From assembly GCA_035476575.1 (NCBI GenBank), contig DATILL010000111.1, positions 1-56,063 on the forward strand: a DNA stretch of 56,063 nt, given 5' to 3'. Both the position numbers and the translations under genes were made by a program. Source of the DNA: DATILL01 sp035476575 (lineage in GTDB: Bacteria; Actinomycetota; Actinomycetes; Mycobacteriales; JACQDL01). The number at the start of each line of letters is the position of its first letter. Position 1 is the first letter of the stretch. Positions 47,072-53,167 of this stretch are shown here, piece after piece. The notes beneath the pieces are model-generated. The model was not told where the DNA came from, did no database searches, and saw nothing but the letters and a program-made list of their open reading frames with translations.

Positions 47072-48478
47072 TCATCGGGTTTCTGCCGCCGCGTCGCGCG
47101 CCGCCTGGCGCCGTTCCCGGGCGCGTGCAGCGGCGGAGAGGGCGAGCGCGGCATCACCCGAGGTGAGGTAGCCGAGTCCGGTGAGCTCCCATCGGCCGAC
47201 GATGAGGGTGGTGTCGTGTTCGTCAGTGCCGGGTTCGTGTGCGTGTTCGGCAGCCTGGTGTTGCCGGTACGCACGGCGTTCGCCGCGGATGGCGCCGAGG
47301 GTGGTGGAGTAGCGGCGACTCTTAGAGGCGAAGTGTCCGCGGAATGCGATCATGTGCAGCCATCGGCGTAGCCCGTTGTATGCTTCGTGTTCGCCGAGTT
47401 CCCAGGCTGTTTCGATCAGCCGGGTAACATGCGCCGAGACACCCAATCCGGGGACGGCGGCTGGGGTGATGCGGCGGTCGCCGAGGCCGAAGTCTTCGGC
47501 GCTTTTGGTGGCGTACTTGGCGATGTAGCGGGCCGCATTCTCCGGGGTCAGTTCGGCGGGGCCGCCGTTGATGGTCTGGGTGTCGATCTGGTCACCGAAC
47601 CGCAGCGCGACCAGCCCGGTCGGTAGGTCTGCGACCAGGCGGACGTGCGCGGCGGCCTGTCGGATGGCTTGGGCCAGGTCGGCGGCATCGAGCGACACCG
47701 TGCTAGGCGTGAACTCCTCACCCGGCGCGTCCAGGCGGATCAAGGCATGGAAGTGGATGACCGCCCGGCGTTGGAACTCCGCGACCTTGACGAAGGACAC
47801 CCGGCACCGCTGGCTGAGCTCGGCTGCGGTCAACCCGGCCCGCTTGGCGAGTGTGCGGCGTAGGGCGATGGTGAACCGGCGCCACAGCTCGGGTGCGTGC
47901 CAGTTGAACGCGACGTGTGCCGGGTAGTCGTAGCAGCCGGCGCAGATCGGTTGTCCGAGCCGCGGGTCGTCCTCGGCGTGCACAGTGTTGCACCAGGCTG
48001 GCCGGCCGTGCTCGCACACCCGTGGTCTGCCGCGAGTTGACACCGGTCGACACCGGGCCGAGCCGGAGCCGGTCCGAGTAGTGTGGACCGGGCCGAACCC
48101 CGGGGCAGTGAGCGTGGCGAAGACCAGCGGGTGGGAGCGGATCGACTCCGGTACGCCTTTCCTGCCGCCGGCCGCGCCGGCGGACAGCAGTTGCCACATG
48201 TCCCCGGCGTACTCATAGGAGCAGGACGGGCAGACCGCCGCCCGCCGGTTGCCGCACCGGACCAGCAGCACCCGGTCCGGCTCGGCATCGGTGGAGTAGG
48301 CGACCCGCCGTCGGCCGCTGGCGGTGCGGTGTTCAACCTGGCCGCGCAGGCGGACCGGTCGGGCGCAGTGCCCGCACCGTTCGACCTGCTTGGCCCACCG
48401 GTGGAAGTCGCGCCGTCCGGCCCGGCGGATGATCTCCTCGACCGTCTGCGGGCCGAGCGCAGTGGCCGGGCCGGTCAT
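47072..48478 (-). CDS. repSA: RepSA-type rolling-circle replication initiator
   Basis: This 468-aa HUH endonuclease has the metal-binding motif IHFHALIRLD (H242, H244) and the catalytic tyrosine motif RYIAKYATK (Y318, Y322), with zinc-like cysteine pairs in the N-terminal half (C35/C38, C75, C83/C86, then C145, C163, C179/C182). pSAM2-family AICEs replicate as circles by this initiator after excision. ATG 48478 overlaps the previous gene by 4 nt. The stop lies 19 bp before xis. Confidence 0.9.
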   Translation of the reverse strand: MTGPATALGPQTVEEIIRRAGRRDFHRWAKQVERCGHCARPVRLRGQVEHRTASGRRRVAYSTDAEPDRVLLVRCGNRRAAVCPSCSYEYAGDMWQLLSAGAAGGRKGVPESIRSHPLVFATLTAPGFGPVHTTRTGSGSARCRPVSTRGRPRVCEHGRPAWCNTVHAEDDPRLGQPICAGCYDYPAHVAFNWHAPELWRRFTIALRRTLAKRAGLTAAELSQRCRVSFVKVAEFQRRAVIHFHALIRLDAPGEEFTPSTVSLDAADLAQAIRQAAAHVRLVADLPTGLVALRFGDQIDTQTINGGPAELTPENAARYIAKYATKSAEDFGLGDRRITPAAVPGLGVSAHVTRLIETAWELGEHEAYNGLRRWLHMIAFRGHFASKSRRYSTTLGAIRGERRAYRQHQAAEHAHEPGTDEHDTTLIVGRWELTGLGYLTSGDAALALSAAARARERRQAARDAAAETR

Positions 48479-48723
48479 AGCTCGGATCCGGTGACTTCGT
48501 ACCAGGGTGCCCCGTCGGCGTCCTCGGCATCCAGCCGGGTGACAGCCAGCAGCGAGGTGGTGCAGTGCTGGCACCGGCCGAGCCAGACGGTCAGCCCGTG
48601 GTCGGGGTGGCCGTGGGAGACCAGGTCGGCCATGTCGCCGAGCTGCCAGGCGTGCGGACCCTCGTCCGGGGACCGGGGGCAGGGGCCGGCCGGGGCGAGG
48701 ATCGGCAGGGGACCGGCGTTCAT
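48475..48723 (-). CDS. Small AICE protein with CxxC motif
   Basis: The 82 residues include one CQHC and the pattern PDEGPHAWQLGDMADL...GLTVWLGRCQHCTT. This looks like a small zinc-ribbon-like protein as found beside repSA in AICEs. ATG 48723 overlaps the upstream 50-aa gene, and its stop overlaps repSA by 4 nt, so it is translationally coupled to the replication gene. Function unknown. Confidence 0.7.
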   Translation of the reverse strand: MNAGPLPILAPAGPCPRSPDEGPHAWQLGDMADLVSHGHPDHGLTVWLGRCQHCTTSLLAVTRLDAEDADGAPWYEVTGSEL

Positions 48724-48872
48724 CGTGGTGTCTCCTGTCTGCGGAAGGTGTCGGGGACGGCCGGGTCGCAGCCGGGGCACACAGCTACCGGCGGGTCGGT
48801 GCGGAGCGGGCGACGGACCCGCCGGCCGCGCAGCAGGTCAAGGTCGCCCGGTTGTGGGCCGTCACGCCGCAC
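48720..48872 (-). CDS. 50-aa AICE protein with CPGCD motif
   Basis: GTG 48872 opens a short frame, VRRDGPQPGDLDLLRGRRVR..., ending with VCPGCDPAVPDTFRRQETPR (20 residues). The Cys-Pro-Gly-Cys-Asp motif, the overlaps with both neighbours (its GTG lies inside the end of the translocase gene and its TGA overlaps the next ATG) and an element-like codon bias support a real gene. Role unknown; one half of a zinc knuckle is possible. Confidence 0.5.
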   Translation of the reverse strand: MRRDGPQPGDLDLLRGRRVRRPLRTDPPVAVCPGCDPAVPDTFRRQETPR

Positions 48873-49710
48873 CCCCGGCGTCCAGCGCCAGCGCGGCCCG
48901 GAGCTCAGCCGCGTGCTCGGCGAGCGCGGCGACCTGCTCGTCGGTCAGGTGGGCGGCTTTCATCCGTCGCGGGACGCCGCCCTCGGCGATCAGCCAGCCG
49001 ACGCCCCGCGCGCCGGGGTCGATCTCGGCCGCGGTGTAGCCCTGGTTGGCCCAGCCGTGGCCGAGGATCACATCGGAGGAGGCGTCGGTGGAGCAGCGGA
49101 ATGCCCACCGGTACCCGAACAGGTCCCGCAGCGAGGTGGGCACGATGTCCGCCGACGGCCGCTGCGTCGCCGCGACCACGATCACCCCGGCCGCCCGGCC
49201 CCGGGCCACCAGGTCCCGGACGAGGCAGACGAGTTCCTTCTGCTGCCGGGTCTCGCCGATGGTGGCCGAGTAGTAGGCCAGCTCGTCGAAGACGACCACG
49301 ATCACCGGGTGCCGGGACCCGGGTGTGATCTTGCGACGGCCCGAGCCGAGCAGCTCGTCGTACCGTTCGTCCATGGTGGACTGAAGCCGCCGCAGGAGCC
49401 CGATGGCGTCGGTGATGTTCGGGCCGATGAACACCTCGGCACAGCCGCGCCACAGGCCGAGCTCGACCCGCTTGCCGTCCACCAGCACCAGCCGGCAGTC
49501 GGTCGAGAGCGCCGCGTGCGCGACGATGAGGTTCAGCGCCACCGACTTGCCGGCGCCGGGCTCGCCTCCCAGGAGCAGGTTCCGTTCGGCCAGGCTCACA
49601 CGGACCGGTCGGCCGTACTCGTCGGTGCCGAGGTGGACCGGAGCCCAGATCGACAACCGGCCCACCCCACCCGCGCCGCGCCGCGACCGGCGCCGGCCGG
49701 GGCTAGGCAT
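48862..49710 (-). CDS. traSA: FtsK/SpoIIIE-type conjugative DNA translocase (TraB/TraSA)
   Basis: This 282-aa FtsK-family ATPase has the Walker A GGEPGAGKS (K55) and Walker B VIVVVFDELAYY (D142/E143), then AATQRPSADIVPTSLRDLFGYR. In actinomycete conjugation a single TraB-type pump moves double-stranded DNA between hyphae, with no relaxase or type IV channel. It is shorter than stand-alone TraB; the membrane part is encoded by the gene just upstream (8-bp overlap), as in pSAM2-like AICEs. Confidence 0.88.
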   Translation of the reverse strand: MPSPGRRRSRRGAGGVGRLSIWAPVHLGTDEYGRPVRVSLAERNLLLGGEPGAGKSVALNLIVAHAALSTDCRLVLVDGKRVELGLWRGCAEVFIGPNITDAIGLLRRLQSTMDERYDELLGSGRRKITPGSRHPVIVVVFDELAYYSATIGETRQQKELVCLVRDLVARGRAAGVIVVAATQRPSADIVPTSLRDLFGYRWAFRCSTDASSDVILGHGWANQGYTAAEIDPGARGVGWLIAEGGVPRRMKAAHLTDEQVAALAEHAAELRAALALDAGGAA

Positions 49711-50296
49711 GACCGTCCCAGCCGGCCAGCGGGGAGGTGATCCGGGTGTGCGCGGCGAGGGTGTCGCGGCGGATCACATCGACCACGACCAGCGCGGAGA
49801 ACCGCCGGTCCCGGGTGATACGGACGTCGCGGGCGAAGCACGCCGCCCGCAGCCGGTCGGACTCATCCGCCAGGTCCTCAGCCGAGACCCCGACCGGGCA
49901 GACCAGCCAGACCCGCTCCCCCACCGCCGTCGGCACCACAGCCACGGTGAACGGCAACCGCCCGGTGCGGCGGGACAGCCGCAGCTCGGCGAACGCCGCC
50001 CGTAACCTGGCCCGGGTCACCATGCACCCGGCCAACGCGAGCAGCCACCGCCGCGACCGCGGCCACCCCACCAGCACCGCCACCAGGCCGACCGCCACCA
50101 TCTCTGTCCACAGTGGACCGATCCGGTCAGATGCCGCCTGCCACGCCCGGACCACCAGCAGGATGAGCACAAGCTCGGGCAGGTGCCGCACCACCCACCC
50201 CGCCACCCGCGCGACCCAGCTCCGCCGAGGCCGCACGTCGAACCCCGGCCGCAGCGTCCGGGCCAGCGCCCGGTACTCCCGGCTCACCGGGACCAC
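49703..50296 (-). CDS. Membrane protein of the AICE transfer module
   Basis: The 197 residues comprise a basic N-terminus, two close membrane helices (about 33-55 and 67-80) and a cytoplasmic part (VAVVPTAVGERVWLVCPVGVSAEDL). It overlaps the translocase gene by 8 bp and probably supplies its membrane anchor, playing the part of the N-terminal domain of full-length TraB. The start is GTG 50296, inside the end of the preceding 64-aa gene. Confidence 0.75.
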   Translation of the reverse strand: MVPVSREYRALARTLRPGFDVRPRRSWVARVAGWVVRHLPELVLILLVVRAWQAASDRIGPLWTEMVAVGLVAVLVGWPRSRRWLLALAGCMVTRARLRAAFAELRLSRRTGRLPFTVAVVPTAVGERVWLVCPVGVSAEDLADESDRLRAACFARDVRITRDRRFSALVVVDVIRRDTLAAHTRITSPLAGWDGHA

Positions 50297-50478
50297 CCAC
50301 CCACCGGCCCGACACCGCGGGCCGGCCGAGCCGCTGGTCCCACCGCTAGCTCATCGCTTTTCACCGGCCGCCGCGCCCACCGGGTGACCGCTGCGGCCAG
50401 CCGTAGCCATGGCCGGTCGACCGTCACGGTCCACCCAGCCGCCTCAAGGCGCGCGTCATCCACTCGCCGTACGCTCAT
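50284..50478 (-). CDS. Small AICE protein (64 aa)
   Basis: MSVRRVDDARLEAAGWTVTV and the tail ARRPVKSDELAVGPAARP make a short basic/alanine-rich protein with a possible amphipathic helix (WLRLAAAVTRW). A GGAG site precedes GTG 50481/ATG 50478. Its stop overlaps the next gene's start by 13 bp. No family recognised. Confidence 0.6.
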   Translation of the reverse strand: MSVRRVDDARLEAAGWTVTVDRPWLRLAAAVTRWARRPVKSDELAVGPAARPARGVGPVGGWSR

Positions 50479-50569
50479 CACCTAGCTCCAGTCCTCACGC
50501 ATGTGGTTGGGGTGACTGGCGCCCGGCCGGCCCGTTGGTTTCCAGGCCCGAGCCGGCCGAGCGCCGCGG

Positions 50570-50767
50570 CTACAGGCCGCCGATCCCCTGCGCCCACGCC
50601 GTCCACGCGGCGCCGGCATCGTCGCGGGCGATCTCGTACGCGGCGTAGGCGTCCTGCCACCGCTGGTACGCGGCCCGCTCCGCCTCCGCGGCCTCCCGGC
50701 GGCCCAGCTCGGCGCGGTTGAAGGTCGCCTCACACCCGGCCAGCTCGGTCAGGGTCGACGCGGCCAT
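50570..50767 (-). CDS. Small helical AICE protein (65 aa)
   Basis: A predominantly helical, Glu/Ala/Arg-rich protein (ELGRREAAEAERAAYQRWQDAY) that looks like a coiled coil. ATG 50767 overlaps the upstream gene's TGA (TGATG), so it is translationally coupled. Function unknown. Confidence 0.6.
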   Translation of the reverse strand: MAASTLTELAGCEATFNRAELGRREAAEAERAAYQRWQDAYAAYEIARDDAGAAWTAWAQGIGGL

Positions 50768-51102
50768 CACACGCCCGCCTTCGCACCCGCCGCCGTGGCG
50801 CCAGCGGTCAGCGGGGTGATCGAGTCGGCGCGGAACGCCACCCCGCCCCGGCCGTCGACGTTCCACGGGTTCGCCACCAAGCCGAACACCCGCACGGCCT
50901 GCCGCTTGGCGACCTTCGGCGTGCCCGCGGTGGTCACCTTGATCACCTCGGCGCCGGAGTCGTCCATCGCCACCAGCTCAGTGGTGTACAGCAGCTCCCC
51001 GGTGTCCCGGTCGGCCTTCTGCCGGCCCTCGTTGTCGTTCTTCGCCAACGGCTCGCGGGACACCACGAACTCGACACCGTCAGTCCTGATTTCCAGCTTC
51101 AC
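50767..51102 (-). CDS. AICE operon leader protein (111 aa)
   Basis: The 111 residues have beta-rich character (VKLEIRTDGVEFVVSREPLA, then TTELVAMDDSGAEVIKVTTAG). This protein type recurs at the head of pSAM2-like transfer operons. GTG 51102 is chosen because the protein pattern begins there. It is the first gene of the minus-strand operon that ends with int; the three 11-bp iterations lie 96 bp upstream. Role not known; an OB-like nucleic-acid-binding fold is possible. Confidence 0.65.
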   Translation of the reverse strand: MKLEIRTDGVEFVVSREPLAKNDNEGRQKADRDTGELLYTTELVAMDDSGAEVIKVTTAGTPKVAKRQAVRVFGLVANPWNVDGRGGVAFRADSITPLTAGATAAGAKAGV

Positions 51103-51197
51103 GGTCCGGTGCTCCTCGTTCTCTCGGCCTGCCACCGCCGCTACGGCGGCACACACCAATCAAACGGCGAAACAACCCCGAACAGCCGGTCCCGGAG

Positions 51198-51226
51198 CTA
51201 GTCCGCAACTAGTCCCCTTCTAGTCC
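51198..51226. repeat. Three 11-bp direct iterations (CTAGTCC)
   Basis: CTAGTCC starts at 51198, 51209 and 51220, exactly 11 bp apart, so all copies face the same side of the helix. It lies 96-124 bp upstream of the first minus-strand AICE gene. It could be the operator of an element repressor or a small iteron array. Confidence 0.65.
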
Positions 51227-51584
51227 CCACGGCCTATCACCCGCGTAACCGCCGGACTGGCCGAACCATGCACCTGCCACGACGACCCGACCCGAAGATC
51301 TGGGACCAGCCGGAAATGCGCGGCGCGCTCGCCCGACACGACGTCAACCGCGTGTTCCGGACTACTCCAACTCGCCGGCTACATCCGACAACCCAGGTCG
51401 GCATCTGCTGGTGCGACTGCCGGCAACCCCCAACTGACGCAGCCAATGGCCGGTGAGCGGCCCCCTCCAGCCATTCGTCCCACGTCCAAGGCCACGAGGA
51501 GCAAGGATTCCCCGGCCTGACGGCTGGGATCGGGTGCCCTCCTTCGTCGGGCGCTGTGCTGCTGCCGCTGCGCGACCCGGCTTA

Positions 51585-51690
51585 GCACGGCCCCACCTCG
51601 CGGGCAAGGCGGCAAACCATCATGACCGCGAAGAACATGCGCTCATGATCGTTTGCCTTCCTCCTTGCCCGCGAGCCTCCGGGGCCGTGC
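51585..51690. repeat. 106-bp imperfect hairpin
   Basis: Three paired blocks nest around a ~17-nt loop: GCACGGCCCC (51585-51594) with GGGGCCGTGC (51681-51690); CTCGCGGGCAAGG with the TTGCCCGCGAG arm near 51664-51675; and GGCAAAC-ATCATGA with TCATGAT-GTTTGCC near the apex. Such long hairpins are typical of single-strand origins of rolling-circle replicons; a regulatory RNA is an alternative. Confidence 0.6.
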
Positions 51691-51766
51691 CGGCGCCGTG
51701 AAGGGCGACGGGCACAGCCGCCGCCCCGCCCTACGGGCCGCGCAGAACTACACAGGAGGCACCACG

Positions 51767-52216
51767 ATGGACCGCACACCCCAGCTGCCAGCCCGCAGAG
51801 ATCCAGCCGTGACCGCCGGACCGCCGTCGCTGGCCGACCTGCTCGCCACCTGGCAGCAGTGGAGCCACACCGACACCCTGCGCACCACCCTTACCAACGC
51901 CCAGCGCAGCGGCAACACCAGCGCAGCACAGATGCTGGCCCAGGCACTGGACGACCACGAGCCGCACGTGGACGCCCTGACCGCACTGGCCGCCAACCAC
52001 GAGCTCATCACCCTGCTGTCCGGCTGGCAATGGCACGCCATCCGCGACGCCCGCGAACACGGCGCCACCTGGCAGCAGATCGCCCAGGCCCTCGGGACCA
52101 CCCCCGAACAGGCCCACACCGGCTACCTTGCCCGGATCGAAGAGGCCGAACGCTACGCCAGCCCCCACAACGACACCACCCGACACCGCACAGCCGCAGG
52201 CCACACACCAGCATGA
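51767..52216 (+). CDS. HTH-like AICE cargo protein (149 aa)
   Basis: This is a helical protein with a C-terminal helix-turn-helix-like segment (WHAIRDAREHGATWQQIAQAL then GTTPEQAHTGYLARIEEAER, each part 20-21 residues shown in pieces). A perfect ACAGGAGG site precedes ATG 51767. It is oriented opposite to the int-tra operon and coupled to the next gene by a 4-nt ATGA overlap. It may be an element regulator or cargo; no family name assigned. Confidence 0.7.
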   Translation: MDRTPQLPARRDPAVTAGPPSLADLLATWQQWSHTDTLRTTLTNAQRSGNTSAAQMLAQALDDHEPHVDALTALAANHELITLLSGWQWHAIRDAREHGATWQQIAQALGTTPEQAHTGYLARIEEAERYASPHNDTTRHRTAAGHTPA

Positions 52217-52416
52217 CGGAGGAACCCAAAAGCCCACGGCCAGCAACCGAAAGCGTGACCACGACAATGGGACCGCAGCGAGCCACCGCAGACCACAGCG
52301 GCCGTGTCCGGGACTACCTCGCTGCCACAAGCGGACTACCCGCCGGGACCTTCCCACCCCAGGCCGACGCCAGGTCGGATACCGCCATACGGAAACACAC
52401 CGATAGCGGCGCCTGA
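52213..52416 (+). CDS. 67-aa protein coupled to the HTH-like gene
   Basis: ATG 52213 overlaps the upstream TGA (ATGA). The product is hydrophilic, Thr/Ala/Pro-rich, with GRVRDYLAATSGLPAGTFPP as its most ordered stretch. The tight coupling suggests a two-component unit such as regulator plus partner, or a small toxin-antitoxin-like pair. That idea is only inference. Confidence 0.55.
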   Translation: MTEEPKSPRPATESVTTTMGPQRATADHSGRVRDYLAATSGLPAGTFPPQADARSDTAIRKHTDSGA

Positions 52417-52463
52417 ACGACTCCCCGGCCGGCCGAGCAACCCACCGTCCGGCACGGGTGAAC

Positions 52464-52507
52464 GGGGGCACGGCGGACAAGCTGAAAGAACCATCTGCCG
52501 TGCCCCC
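52464..52507 (+). terminator. Terminator after the cargo gene pair
   Basis: A perfect 11-bp stem GGGGGCACGGC / GCCGTGCCCCC has a 22-nt loop, 47 bp after the stop of the 67-aa gene. A second small hairpin (CCGGTGT-TAGCT-ACACCGG, 52584-52602) follows. The remaining 52417-52727 stretch has no visible gene, and its GC content begins to drop. Confidence 0.65.
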
Positions 52508-52727
52508 CGAACGACAAGACAATCAACCTCGCCCGCCTCTAATCGAGGGCATCTCGAACAGACAACCGCTCAATTCATACGTTCCGGTGTTAGCTACACC
52601 GGCCGAGAGGAAAACTGCTTACCGCTGTGGTTGTAGCCGCGAGATAGCTCGGGAACGGAAGTACCTAAGCCAGGCTCACTACAACATCTGGCTGGAGCCA
52701 GGAGCAGTATCTGGCGGGATGGTAGGC

Positions 52728-53027
52728 TTAGATATCTGCAGGCGATGTGTTGTCAGTCCAGCACGTATCAGCATGGCAGGGTGTCCTGTTCTTGATATGT
52801 CGACAATGCTTGGCGGATGGTTCGATCGCCCTGCATGTGGCGTACGCGCTCAGGACGCAGGCGCGGTTTGGTCCGCTGGTTCCATGTAGAGCAATGGATA
52901 GACCCCAGACGAATATGAGTAGTCGGATGGCGTCACGACCGAGGAAGACTATTGCTCCAGCCAGCAGGATCCAGGCCGACGGTTCGGTGATCTTCGCATG
53001 GAGTACGTGGAACAGGGTTTCCGGCAT
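52728..53027 (-). CDS. 99-aa membrane protein divergent from the NACHT gene
   Basis: ATG 53027 follows a strong GAGGAGG site. The N-terminal half has one or two hydrophobic helices (SAWILLAGAIVFLGRDAIRL, LLIFVWGLSIAL). The C-terminal half is polar and rich in Cys and His (six Cys), ending CHADTCWTDNTSPADI. No family recognised. It starts 140 bp from the NACHT gene's start on the opposite strand, around a shared palindrome, so the two are likely co-regulated. Cys-rich tail could be metal-binding. Confidence 0.55.
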   Translation of the reverse strand: MPETLFHVLHAKITEPSAWILLAGAIVFLGRDAIRLLIFVWGLSIALHGTSGPNRACVLSAYATCRAIEPSAKHCRHIKNRTPCHADTCWTDNTSPADI

Positions 53028-53107
53028 GAGAGCCTCCTCGTCATACGCGGCATCTCCGACGTGTTGAACCGAGCGTTCCTGCTGGTCTCCGTTTCCGGCC
53101 AGGTGTG

Positions 53108-53123
53108 GGAAGCTTCCGGAAGC
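53108..53123. promoter_or_regulatory. Overlapping palindromes in the divergent promoter of the NACHT gene
   Basis: GGAAGCTTCC (53108-53117) and GCTTCCGGAAGC (53112-53123) are both perfect palindromes sharing a GCTTCC half. They lie 45-60 bp before the NACHT gene's GTG and 81-96 bp before the membrane gene's ATG, where a Cro/XRE-type repressor of its own operon would bind. Confidence 0.5.
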
Positions 53124-53167
53124 AGGTAGGAAGTACGTTCGCCGTGGGTCGGCGTGGGAGGGCACAG

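Larger units (their letters stand above)
51103..51766. other. 664-bp non-coding control region of the AICE
   Basis: No convincing gene is seen on either strand. It contains three 11-bp iterations (51198-51226) near the minus-strand operon and a very long imperfect hairpin (51585-51690) nearer the plus-strand cargo genes. Open frames here are short and compositionally random. It is the likely site of divergent promoters and of one of the element's origins. Confidence 0.6.

Noticed and set aside
50100..50120. TGTCCACAGTGGAC considered as a DnaA box in the AICE
   Set aside because: It carries only one imperfect box inside a coding region with no partner box nearby.
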